This document shows positions 56,857-64,000 of a stretch of DNA of 64,000 nt, piece after piece (positions within the stretch are counted from its first letter, which is position 1; each line of letters begins with the position of its first letter). The notes beneath the pieces were generated by a model, which did no database searches, was not told the DNA's origin, and saw nothing but the letters and a program-made list of their open reading frames with translations. The stretch comes from Hyphomicrobiales bacterium (GTDB lineage: Bacteria > Pseudomonadota > Alphaproteobacteria > Rhizobiales > Xanthobacteraceae). The position numbers and the translations under genes were made by a program. The DNA lies in contig JAFKKM010000027.1 of the NCBI GenBank assembly GCA_017305555.1, positions 16,099-80,098 of the forward strand, read 5' to 3'.

Positions 56857-57639
56857 TCACTTCGGCTGCATAGCGTCGAGCGGACCGGTGGTTCGCGGCG
56901 TCAGATCGCGCCCTTCCGCCGTCGAGGAAATGCTGACAGCGGCGGGATCGCGACACGCGCTCATGCACGGCTGCGCGGCGGTGTCCGGCCTCGGATCGGT
57001 CCAGATGAAGTTATCGCGATTGGGCATCCTGACCTTCGGCAGGCTGTCGCGATCGGCGACGAATTCATTCGGGACGATATTATTCAGGTTCAGGATATAG
57101 GCCGTCAATGCATAAACGTCATCCGCCGAAAGTGTATGCGGCGTCGGCATCGGCATCGCGCGGTTAATGTAATCCCACAGCGTCGGCGCGAACGGCCAAT
57201 AGCTGCCGACGGTCAGTTCCGGACGGTCGTCCTTGAGCGTGCCCTGCCCGCCCGCGAGCTTGGGGAAGCGTCCCTCGCCCTCGCCGAAGGTGCCGTGGCA
57301 GGCGGCGCATTGCTCGGCGAACACCGTCTCGCCGGTTGCCACATCGCCCTTGCCCGGCGGCAGCCCGACGCCGTCCTCGCCGCGCGCGTCGATATCCCAG
57401 CCCGCGATCTGCTCCGCGGTCGGCACCGTGCCGTAACCGAAATGGCCGGGCTCGGCGGCGTTTGATGATGGCAATCCGGCCAACCAGCAAACAGCCGTCA
57501 TTGCGAGGAGCGCAAGCGACGAAGCAATCCAGTTCTTGCTTCTTGGCCTTCTGGATTGCTTCGCTTCGCTCGCAATGACGGAACGAGAGGAAGCGTCGCC
57601 GCTAAAGTCCGACATTTGACCGTCACGAAAGCTGGACAT
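56857..57639 (-). CDS. soxD: SoxD-type cytochrome c (sulfane dehydrogenase subunit)
   Basis: 260-residue cytochrome c of SoxCD. The heme motif CAACH lies at about residue 103, with later Met-containing AMPMPTPHTLSADDVYALTAYILNL. It is shorter than the classic di-heme SoxD of about 380 residues; a Cys pair CMSAC near residue 228 is present instead of a second CxxCH. Residues about 21-48 are encoded by a family B repeat (57496-57580) and provide part of the signal peptide hydrophobic core; cleavage is near residue 61 (SSNAA). The start overlaps the soxC stop by 17 bases. Confidence 0.85.
   Translation of the reverse strand: MSSFRDGQMSDFSGDASSRSVIASEAKQSRRPRSKNWIASSLALLAMTAVCWLAGLPSSNAAEPGHFGYGTVPTAEQIAGWDIDARGEDGVGLPPGKGDVATGETVFAEQCAACHGTFGEGEGRFPKLAGGQGTLKDDRPELTVGSYWPFAPTLWDYINRAMPMPTPHTLSADDVYALTAYILNLNNIVPNEFVADRDSLPKVRMPNRDNFIWTDPRPDTAAQPCMSACRDPAAVSISSTAEGRDLTPRTTGPLDAMQPK
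57496..57580. repeat. Dispersed inverted repeat, family B, inside soxD
   Basis: Same unit as 51696-51780 and 61216-61299, here embedded in frame in the 5' part of soxD. Its translation on the soxD strand is VIASEAKQSRRPRSKNWIAS followed by SLALLAMT. Confidence 0.85.
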
Positions 57640-59026
57640 CGAACACGCTCCCGTCCGCTTTCACCTGCCAGGTCTGAATCGCGTTGTTGTGGTAGACCGA
57701 GTTGGTGCCGCGCTTTTCGCGCAACTGCACGATGGTCGGCTGCACGTAGCCGGTCTCGTCGATCACGCGCGATTCCAGCAGCGCCGGCTTGCCGTCCCAG
57801 CGCCATGGCAGCGTGAACCGCGTCAGCGCTTTCGACAGGATCGGCTCGTGCAGTTGCGCGGTCTGCCAGTTGACGCCGCCGTCCACCGAGACATCGACGC
57901 GCTTGACCTTGCCGTGGCCGGTCCACGCCAGCCCGCGGATTTCATAGAGGCCCGGCCCGTGCAGCGGCTTCTCCGGACAGGGGAAGGTGATGACCGACTT
58001 GGCGTCGATCAGCCAGGTGAAGCCGCGCGAGGTGCCGTCCGGCATCAGGTCGGTATACTTCGAGGTCTCCTCGCGCGAGAACCACGGCTTGTCGCCGATC
58101 TTGATGCGGCGCAGCCACTTGATGCTGACATTGCCCTCCCAACCCGGCACCACGAGACGCAGCGGATAGCCCTGTTCCGGCCGCAGCGCCTCGCCGTTCT
58201 GCGCATAGACCACGAGGCAGTCGTCGAGACACTTCTCCAATGGCAGGCTGCGGTTCATGTGCGCGCCGTCGGCGCCTTCAACCAGCGCCCACTTTGCTTC
58301 CTTCTTGACGCCGACTTCCTCAAGCAGGGTCGAAAGCTTGACGCCGGTCCATTCCGCGCAACTGACCATGCCGTGGTTGAATTGCAGCGAGTTGAGCTGC
58401 GCCGCGCGCCACTCCATGCCGCCGTTGGCGGGACACTCGATGAAGTGAATGCGCGACACCGACGGGAAGCGGACAATGTCCTCCATCGTCAGCAGCAGCG
58501 GTCGTTCGACGAGGCCATGGATCATCAGCTTATGCTGCTTCGGATCGACGTCGGGACGCCCCGCATGATAGCGCTCGAAGAACAGGCCGTTGGGCGTGAT
58601 GATGCCGTTGAGATGTTGCAGCGGCGAGAAGCTGATGGAAGATTCGGTGCCGGCGGTGAGCCACGGCACGTTGCGGCGGATGACGCCGGCCTCGAACTCC
58701 GCCGGGTTGCCGTAGGGCCGGTCCACTACGCCAGCGCCGAGCGACTGCGACCACGGCGCATCCGCCGGCGGCGACGCGCTTTCGCTCTGCGCCAACGCCG
58801 CGTTGCGGCCGAGCGCGACGGTGCCGGTGAGAGCCGCACCGAGGCCTAGCATGGCGCGACGGTTGACGCCGCCTTGCCGAGGAGGATCATTTGAACTGGG
58901 ATCGCGCGCATCGCCATCGCGCAATTTAGCATCGCGCGGATTTGCGAGATTGGATTGTCCGGGCTTGCCGCGCCAGAAGGTGGGCCGCACGTTTCCTCGC
59001 TTTGCGGCGCACAGCCGCATTCCCAT
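57623..59026 (-). CDS. soxC: SoxC sulfane dehydrogenase molybdopterin subunit
   Basis: 467-residue (from ATG 59026) periplasmic molybdoenzyme of the sulfite-oxidase family, acting with SoxD to oxidise SoxY-bound sulfane to sulfone. A twin-arginine signal (NRRAMLGLGAALTGT) lies about 50 residues in, so a shorter start may be real. The molybdenum-ligand Cys is in RIHFIECPANGG. Other family features are AEWTGVKLSTLLEEVGV, GYPLRLVVPGWEGNVSIKWLRRI and the C-terminal VRVDVSVDGGVNWQ-type Mo-co dimerisation domain. Divergent from soxR. Confidence 0.92.
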   Translation of the reverse strand: MGMRLCAAKRGNVRPTFWRGKPGQSNLANPRDAKLRDGDARDPSSNDPPRQGGVNRRAMLGLGAALTGTVALGRNAALAQSESASPPADAPWSQSLGAGVVDRPYGNPAEFEAGVIRRNVPWLTAGTESSISFSPLQHLNGIITPNGLFFERYHAGRPDVDPKQHKLMIHGLVERPLLLTMEDIVRFPSVSRIHFIECPANGGMEWRAAQLNSLQFNHGMVSCAEWTGVKLSTLLEEVGVKKEAKWALVEGADGAHMNRSLPLEKCLDDCLVVYAQNGEALRPEQGYPLRLVVPGWEGNVSIKWLRRIKIGDKPWFSREETSKYTDLMPDGTSRGFTWLIDAKSVITFPCPEKPLHGPGLYEIRGLAWTGHGKVKRVDVSVDGGVNWQTAQLHEPILSKALTRFTLPWRWDGKPALLESRVIDETGYVQPTIVQLREKRGTNSVYHNNAIQTWQVKADGSVFDVQLS

Positions 59027-59156
59027 TGGCGGCTTGCGACCGCCTCGCGTGTTGTTGATCCAAGACCTATCGTCGCACGCTAATTCAGTCAATGCTAAAC
59101 TACCGTCGATGCGATAGAATGGAACCTGACTGCGCCATATAGCTTTAGGTATCGCC
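59027..59156. promoter_or_regulatory. Divergent soxC/soxR control region
   Basis: About 130 bases between the divergent sox operon and soxR. It is AT-richer than the surroundings. An imperfect dyad (TATCG...CGATA) and a repeated GCTAA near 59080-59095 are possible parts of a SoxR operator, but no clear consensus can be fixed. Confidence 0.35.
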
Positions 59157-59510
59157 ATGCCGCTCGCGAAGACCGCCGCGCGAAAGAAACGTGAGAACGC
59201 CGCCGCCGAGATGCGGCGTCTGGCGCGGCAGGCCGGCGACGCCGCGCAACTGTTGAAACTGTTGGGCAACGAAAAACGTTTGCTGATACTCTGCTATCTG
59301 GCGGTGCGCGGCGAGATGACGGTGGGCGACATGCTGGACGTGATCGACATCAGCCCTTCGGCGCTGTCGCAGCATCTGGCGAAGCTGCGCGGCGACGGAC
59401 TGGTGGCGTATCGGCGTATGGCGCAGACGCTGCACTATCGCGTCGCCGACCCGCGTGCATTGAAGGTGCTCAAGGTGCTGAAACAGATCTACTGCGGAGA
59501 CCTCAAATGA
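59157..59510 (+). CDS. soxR: ArsR-family repressor SoxR
   Basis: 117-residue winged-helix regulator. The recognition helix lies in ISPSALSQHLAKLRGDGLV. Two cysteines, C46 and C113, match the thiol pair of persulfide-sensing ArsR proteins (SqrR/BigR type) and support a sulfane-sulfur-responsive repressor rather than a metal sensor. Divergent from soxC; the next gene overlaps its stop (ATGA at 59507-59510). Confidence 0.9.
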   Translation: MPLAKTAARKKRENAAAEMRRLARQAGDAAQLLKLLGNEKRLLILCYLAVRGEMTVGDMLDVIDISPSALSQHLAKLRGDGLVAYRRMAQTLHYRVADPRALKVLKVLKQIYCGDLK

Positions 59511-60520
59511 TCCGCCACGTTGCCGCGCTGGCGATGCTGCTCGGAATGGCAAGTCTCGTGCAAGCGAGCTTCGCGCAGGTCGCCGACGCGCCTTACGCGC
59601 CGCTGACGAAGCCGCTGCATATCGAGCAGGTACCGAACGCACCGATCTGGTACAGCATCGGCAATCCCGGCATTCCCGGCAAGGACAACGAAGGCAACAC
59701 CTCAAACGCCGGTTTCGTCGTCACCTCCGACGGCGTCGCGGTGTTCGACGCGCTCGGCACGCCGAGCCTCGGCTGGGCCTTGTTGCAGCAAATCAAGAAG
59801 GCCACCGACAAGCCGGTGCGCTACGTCATCGCCAGCCACTATCATGCCGATCACATCTACGGCTTGCAGGCGTTCAAGGACCACACGCCGGCGCTGATCA
59901 TCGCGCAGGAGCAGGCCGGCGACTACAAGGTCAACGAGGAGACCGCCGACGAGCGCGCCGAGCAGCGGCTCGACCAGCGGCGCGGCGCGCTCTATCCGTG
60001 GGTCGATGAGAAGACTCGCGTGGTGCCGCCGGACATCACGTTCAAGGAGCGCATGACGATCACGCTCGGCGACCGCACCCTGACGCTGCTGTTCGCCGGC
60101 CCCGCGCATTCCTCCAGCGACATGATGATGATGGTGGAGCCGGACGGTGTGCTGTTCGCCGGCGACATCGTGCAGAACAGCCGCATTCCCTTCATGAACA
60201 GCGACGACGTCTCCACCGCGCACTGGCTGGCCGCGCTGAACGAGGTGGAGAAGCTGCAACCGAAGTTCATCATCCCCGGTCACGGCAAGGCCTCGACGAA
60301 GGCGGCGGAAGCCATCGCCTTCACCCGCGATTACATTCAGTACGTCCGCGATGCGATGACCAAGGCGGTGCAGAACTGGACCGATTTCGACGCGGCTTAC
60401 GCGCAGACCGACTGGTCGAAGTACAAGGACATGCCGGCCTTCACCAGCAACAACCGCGGCAACGCCTACCGCATCTATCTTGAACTGGAGCAATCGCAGT
60501 TCAAGGACGACAAGAAGTGA
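59507..60520 (+). CDS. soxH: Secreted MBL-fold hydrolase (SoxH-like)
   Basis: 337 residues with a signal peptide ending SFAQV. The metallo-beta-lactamase motif HYHADHIYG and a later HSSSDMMMMVEPDG, FAGDIVQN and PGHGK are intact metal-site regions. It is translationally coupled to soxR and resembles SoxH, a periplasmic thiol-handling hydrolase of sox loci. Function not proven in general. Confidence 0.82.
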   Translation: MIRHVAALAMLLGMASLVQASFAQVADAPYAPLTKPLHIEQVPNAPIWYSIGNPGIPGKDNEGNTSNAGFVVTSDGVAVFDALGTPSLGWALLQQIKKATDKPVRYVIASHYHADHIYGLQAFKDHTPALIIAQEQAGDYKVNEETADERAEQRLDQRRGALYPWVDEKTRVVPPDITFKERMTITLGDRTLTLLFAGPAHSSSDMMMMVEPDGVLFAGDIVQNSRIPFMNSDDVSTAHWLAALNEVEKLQPKFIIPGHGKASTKAAEAIAFTRDYIQYVRDAMTKAVQNWTDFDAAYAQTDWSKYKDMPAFTSNNRGNAYRIYLELEQSQFKDDKK

Positions 60521-60533
60521 GGCGGAGCTGACC

Positions 60534-61202
60534 ATGGCCGAATACGTCGTCGAGTTCGGCAAGGATGGCCGCCGGGTCGAGCCCGACGGGCGGTTGGATG
60601 CGGCCGCGTTCCATCGCAATCATCACGCGATCTGGGCGGTGTTGGAGCCGTTCCTGCGCGATAAGACCGGCGACGTGCTGGAGGCCGGCAGCGGCACCGG
60701 GCAGCACGTCGTCTCGTTCGCGCGTCATACGCCGAACATCGACTGGTGGCCGAGCGATTATAACGACGCGCATCTCAAGAGCATCGCGGCGTGGCGCACG
60801 CACGCACAGCTCGCCAACGTTCATGCGCCGCAGCGGCTCGATCTGTCCGATCCAAACTGGCGCGCAAAAATGCCGGGTGCCGATCCGCATCATCTGCTGG
60901 CGATTGTCTGCGCCAACGTCATCCACATCGCACCGTGGAATGTCGCGGAAGGCCTGCTCGCCGGCGCAGGCCGCGCGCTGCGGCCGGACGGGCGGCTGTT
61001 TCTCTACGGCCCGTTCAAGCGCGGTGGCAGGCACACCGCCGTCAGCAACGCGGTGTTCGACACCAGCCTGCGCGAAGGCAATCCGGACTGGGGCGTGCGC
61101 GACGTCGACGAAGTTCGCGTCGTCGCCGAGCGTCACGGTCTCGCGCTACGAGACGTGGTGGAGATGCCCGCCAACAACTTGATCGTGGTGTTTGGACGCT
61201 AA
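60534..61202 (+). CDS. DUF938-family SAM-dependent methyltransferase
   Basis: 222-residue class I methyltransferase of the DUF938 type. SAM site VLEAGSGTGQHVVSFARH, followed by IDWWPSDYNDAHLKSI and CANVIHIAPWNVAEGLLAGAGR. ATG 60534 has GGAG at 60524-60527. It follows the SoxH-like gene by 13 bases and may be in the soxR operon. Substrate unknown. Confidence 0.85.
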   Translation: MAEYVVEFGKDGRRVEPDGRLDAAAFHRNHHAIWAVLEPFLRDKTGDVLEAGSGTGQHVVSFARHTPNIDWWPSDYNDAHLKSIAAWRTHAQLANVHAPQRLDLSDPNWRAKMPGADPHHLLAIVCANVIHIAPWNVAEGLLAGAGRALRPDGRLFLYGPFKRGGRHTAVSNAVFDTSLREGNPDWGVRDVDEVRVVAERHGLALRDVVEMPANNLIVVFGR

Positions 61203-61215
61203 AAGCCCTTCCTTC

Positions 61216-61299
61216 CGTCATTGCGAGCGAAGCGAAGCAATCCAGAAGGCCACGAAGCAAGAACTGGATTGCTTCGTCGCTTCGCTCCTCGCAATGACG
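61216..61299. repeat. Dispersed inverted repeat, family B
   Basis: CGTCATTGCGAGCGAAGCG and CGCTCCTCGCAATGACGG arms around CAATCCAGAAGGCCACGAAG, matching the copies at 51696-51780 and 57496-57580. It lies between the methyltransferase and nitronate monooxygenase-like genes. Confidence 0.8.
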
Positions 61300-61402
61300 G
61301 ATAAACGGAGGCGCTCCTCTCACCTTTCGACCTATTGTCCGCTGTCGCAAATGAGTGCATGGAATACATCTATTCCGTCTCTCCCTGTCCCCGAGGGCCG
61401 CC

Positions 61403-62368
61403 ATGACAATCAAAACCGCGCTCACTTCGCTGCTCGATATCGAACACCCGATCCTGCTGGCACCGATGGCGGGCGTGGCCGGCGGCGCGCTGGCTTCGGC
61501 GGTGACCAGTGCCGGCGGGCTCGGCATCGTCGGCGGCGGCTACGGCGACAAGGAATGGCTGAGCCAGCAACTCCTGGGCGCCGGCAACACCCGCGTCGGC
61601 GTCGGCTTCATCACCTGGTCGCTGCGCAAGAATCCGGCGCTCCTCGATCTCGCGCTTTCGCATCACCCCAAGGCGATGTTCCTGTCGTTCGGCGACATCG
61701 ACGAATTCGCCGCGCCGATCAAGCGCGCCAACATTCCGCTGATCGCGCAGATCCAGACGCTGGCGCAGGCACGTAAGGCCGTGAGCGACGGCGCTGACAT
61801 CATCGTCGCGCAGGGCGCTGAAGCCGGCGGCCATGGCGGCGGCCGTTCGACCTTGCCGCTGGTGCCCGCCGTGGTCGATGCGCTCGGTCACAAAGTCCCG
61901 GTGGTCGCCGCCGGCGGCATCGCCGACGGACGCGGCCTCGCCGCGGCCTTGATGCTGGGCGCCGCCGGCGTGCTGTGCGGCTCGGTGTTCTATGCCAGCC
62001 GCGAATCGCTGACCCACCCCAACAACAAGCGCGCAGCCTTCGCGGCCAACGGCGACGACACCATCCGCAGTTCGGCGATCGATGTCGCGCGCGGCATCGA
62101 TTGGCCCGGACAGTGGAACATCCGCACCCTGAAGAACCCCGCCATCGTGCAGTGGGATCGGGACCTCGACGCTCTCAAAGGCCAGGTCGCAACCGAGAAG
62201 CCGCGTTACCTCAAGGCCGCCGCCGATGGCGACACCAACGTTGCCGCCGTGATCGTCGGCGAGGCGGTGGACCTGATCAAGGCCGAACAAAGTGCGGCGG
62301 AGATCGTCACCGGGATGGTCTCGGACGCCCAAAAGCGCCTCGCCGCCGCGCCGCAAATGCTGGGCTGA
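61403..62368 (+). CDS. Nitronate monooxygenase-like FMN enzyme
   Basis: 321-residue TIM-barrel FMN enzyme of the NPD/2-nitropropane dioxygenase family. Motifs: IEHPILLAPMAGVAGGALASAV, GLGIVGGGYG, and IIVAQGAEAGGHGGGRSTLPLVP with the catalytic His. VVAAGGIADGRGLAAALMLGA forms the phosphate-binding region. The ATG at 61403 starts right at the family sequence. Substrate class (nitronates, or enoyl-ACP reductase-like FabK) is not resolved. Confidence 0.85.
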   Translation: MTIKTALTSLLDIEHPILLAPMAGVAGGALASAVTSAGGLGIVGGGYGDKEWLSQQLLGAGNTRVGVGFITWSLRKNPALLDLALSHHPKAMFLSFGDIDEFAAPIKRANIPLIAQIQTLAQARKAVSDGADIIVAQGAEAGGHGGGRSTLPLVPAVVDALGHKVPVVAAGGIADGRGLAAALMLGAAGVLCGSVFYASRESLTHPNNKRAAFAANGDDTIRSSAIDVARGIDWPGQWNIRTLKNPAIVQWDRDLDALKGQVATEKPRYLKAAADGDTNVAAVIVGEAVDLIKAEQSAAEIVTGMVSDAQKRLAAAPQMLG

Positions 62369-62570
62369 CCCGCGTTTGCGCGCGTTGATTCCTGCGCCGC
62401 AATAAGATTTATCTTCCCCCGTGCCGCGCCTTCGCGGACATTTATGCCATCACGATGCGATGCCGGAGCATAGACTCCCCTTTTCGGGGATGCCGGCATC
62501 CCGAGAGGACGAGCGCTGAGGCTCCCGGATCGTTCCGATCCATGGCCTGCGTGATCCGGGATAGCGGGGA

Positions 62571-63782
62571 ATGACGGAAGCCACCCTCGACGAATTCGCC
62601 GACGACCAGCGTGCGCGCGCCAATGTGGTGCGGCTGTCGATCGCGCAGGCGCTGACCGGCGCCAACTCCGCGGTGATCTTCGCCACCGGCTCCATCGTCG
62701 GCGCGACCTTGGCCCCGAGCCTCGCGCTGGCGACAGTGCCGCTGTCCGTCTATGTGCTCGGCCTCGCCATGGCGACCTTGCCGACCGGCTACATCTCGCG
62801 CCGCTATGGCCGCCGCACCGCCTTCATCATCGGCACCGGCTTCGGCGCGCTGACCGGCGTGCTCGGCTGCATCGCCATCCTGCGCGGCTCGTTCGCGCTG
62901 TTCTGCGTCGCCACCATGCTCGGCGGCTTCTACGGCGCGGTGTCGCAATCCTATCGCTTCGCCGCCGCCGACGGCGCCAGCGCCGCGTTCCGCCCCAAGG
63001 CGGTGTCGTGGGTGATGGCGGGCGGCGTGTTCGCCGGCGTACTCGGTCCGCAGATGGTGCAGTGGACCATGGACATCTGGCCGCCCTATCTGTTTGCCGC
63101 CAGTTTCCTGGCGCAGGCCGGCATCGCGCTGATCGCCATGGTCGTGGTGGCGGGCGTCGATTCGCCGCCACCACCACCGGCCGATCTCGGCGCCGGACGG
63201 CCGCTGATGCAGATCGCGCGGCAGCCGCGTTTCATCGCGGCGGCGATCTCCGGCGTCGTCTCCTATTCGATGATGAATCTGGTGATGACCTCGGCACCGC
63301 TCGCCATGAAGATGTGCGGCCTGCCGCTCTCCGATTCCAACACCGGCATTCAGTGGCACATCGTGGCGATGTACGGCCCGAGTTTCTTCACCGGCGCGCT
63401 GATCACGCGCTTCGGCGCGCCGACGGTCGCCGCCGCGGGATTGCTGCTGGAAGCGACCGCCGCGGGCATCGGGCTTGCCGGCATCACCACACATCATTTC
63501 TGGGCCGGGTTGTTCGTGCTCGGGCTCGGCTGGAACCTGAGCTTCATCGGCGCCTCCGCCCTGGTGCTCGAAACCCACCGGCCGCAGGAACGCAACAAGG
63601 TGCAGGCGTTCAACGACTTCCTGGTGTTCGGCACCATGGCGATCGGCTCGTTCATTTCCGGGCAGTTGCTGGCGGATTTCGGCTGGTCGATGGTCAACCT
63701 CGTGGTCTATCCGCCGGTCATCATCGGGCTCATCGCGCTGGCCTTCGCCGCAGCCGGACGGCGACGGATGATGGCGTCGTAG
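62571..63782 (+). CDS. MFS transporter
   Basis: 403-residue transporter with twelve predicted TM segments. TM2-TM3 loop GYISRRYGRRTAFIIG is the conserved MFS cytoplasmic motif. No drug- or sugar-specific signature was recognised. The 202-base gap before it holds a CCCCTTTTCGGGG hairpin at about 62476-62488 and a palindrome GGATGCCGGCATCC at about 62487-62500. Confidence 0.82.
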   Translation: MTEATLDEFADDQRARANVVRLSIAQALTGANSAVIFATGSIVGATLAPSLALATVPLSVYVLGLAMATLPTGYISRRYGRRTAFIIGTGFGALTGVLGCIAILRGSFALFCVATMLGGFYGAVSQSYRFAAADGASAAFRPKAVSWVMAGGVFAGVLGPQMVQWTMDIWPPYLFAASFLAQAGIALIAMVVVAGVDSPPPPPADLGAGRPLMQIARQPRFIAAAISGVVSYSMMNLVMTSAPLAMKMCGLPLSDSNTGIQWHIVAMYGPSFFTGALITRFGAPTVAAAGLLLEATAAGIGLAGITTHHFWAGLFVLGLGWNLSFIGASALVLETHRPQERNKVQAFNDFLVFGTMAIGSFISGQLLADFGWSMVNLVVYPPVIIGLIALAFAAAGRRRMMAS

Positions 63783-63853
63783 CGACGCGCGATGGCGTCA
63801 TCCTGAGTGCCTATTCGGACATTTTTTTGAGGGCGGCTTCTCAATACGAAGAT

Positions 63854-63871
63854 CGTCGTCCCCGCCTTCGC
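63854..63871. repeat. Truncated family C repeat at the insertion element edge
   Basis: CGTCGTCCCCGCCTTCGC is the start of a family C arm; the expected GGGGACGAC continuation is replaced by the element end at 63872. Confidence 0.55.
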
Positions 63872-64000
63872 GAGACCTCTGCAAAAGGGCATGTTTGTGA
63901 TTCAATAGCGGTCGAGACCGGAGGTTTCGTGGATGTCGGAGCAAAGCAGTTTTGTGGATGCGTTTCTGCCGGCGGGCTTTGGCCGCAATGGGCGGCTGGA
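63872..64000 (+). mobile_element. Left end of an IS5-family-like insertion sequence (partial)
   Basis: The terminus GAGACCTCTGCAAAA resembles the ends of IS5-type elements seen in alphaproteobacteria. It is followed after about 60 bases by a transposase start. The right end lies outside the window. Confidence 0.7.
63933..64000 (+). CDS. Transposase, IS5-family-like (N-terminal part only)
   Basis: 22 codons are visible before the window ends: MSEQSSFVDAFLPAGFGRNG followed by RL. GGAGG about eight bases upstream is a good Shine-Dalgarno. The N-terminus resembles IS5-type transposases of this bacterial group, judged from memory of such proteins; a complete sequence is needed to confirm. Confidence 0.65.
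   Translation, partial: MSEQSSFVDAFLPAGFGRNGRL

Noticed and set aside
61192..61776. 194-residue frame starting in the family B repeat after the methyltransferase
   Set aside because: It reads through the repeat and then out of frame across the nitronate monooxygenase-like gene.

Overview
The window is from a high-GC alphaproteobacterium, most likely of the Bradyrhizobium/Rhodopseudomonas/Afipia group. Supporting this are a GcrA-type cell-cycle regulator with a cluster of GANTC sites in front of it, an alphaproteobacterial-style B12 and sox gene set, and several short palindromic repeat families of the kind scattered through Bradyrhizobium-type genomes. No rRNA, tRNA, CRISPR or prophage genes were seen. 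A transposable element starts at the right edge.

Layout. (1) 1-11.9 kb is mostly housekeeping: the end of metZ, an orphan periplasmic binding protein, a three-gene operon of an OpgC-type membrane acyltransferase with two secreted SGNH proteins, apaG, hslO, a VOC protein, the argD-argF operon, gcrA and galE. (2) 12.2-26.1 kb is an exopolysaccharide locus: a Wzc/GumC-like co-polymerase with a degenerate kinase domain, an FAD monooxygenase, two GT4 and one GT2 glycosyltransferases, a Wzx-like flippase, a Wzy/ligase-like protein, a secreted clan GH-A hydrolase, a beta-propeller transferase-like protein and a CelD/BioF2-like acyltransferase. (3) 26.4-36.4 kb holds a second orphan binding protein, an ABC ATPase/FtsX permease/secreted lipocalin-like operon, two MFS transporters and small hypothetical genes among repeats. 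(4) 36.6-48.6 kb is a vitamin B12 locus: a riboswitch followed by btuB-btuC-btuD, then cobC, btuF and cbiB, then a minus-strand cobP-cobO-cobQ operon under a second riboswitch, then cobT-cobS. (5) 48.7-61.2 kb is a sulfur oxidation region: a phosphatase and a persulfide-dioxygenase-like/rhodanese fusion, a GlcG-like protein, two secreted DsrE-like proteins, soxB-soxK-soxA-soxZ-soxY-soxX-soxD-soxC on the minus strand, and a divergent ArsR-type soxR with a SoxH-like hydrolase and a methyltransferase. (6) 61.4-64 kb holds a nitronate monooxygenase-like gene, an MFS transporter and the left end of an IS5-like element inserted in a repeat.

How it fits together. The B12 locus imports corrinoids (BtuBCDF) and carries out adenosylation and nucleotide-loop assembly (CobO, CobQ, CobC, CbiB, CobP, CobT, CobS). 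Two riboswitches face in opposite directions. The sox operon encodes the periplasmic SoxXA-YZ-B-CD system for oxidizing thiosulfate to sulfate, probably repressed by SoxR. The points most worth a second look are: the catalytically degenerate SGNH partner beside OpgC; the EPS locus with unusual members; a dispersed repeat that appears to encode much of the SoxD signal peptide; and the GANTC cluster before gcrA. All functional assignments come from reading motifs; no database search was run.
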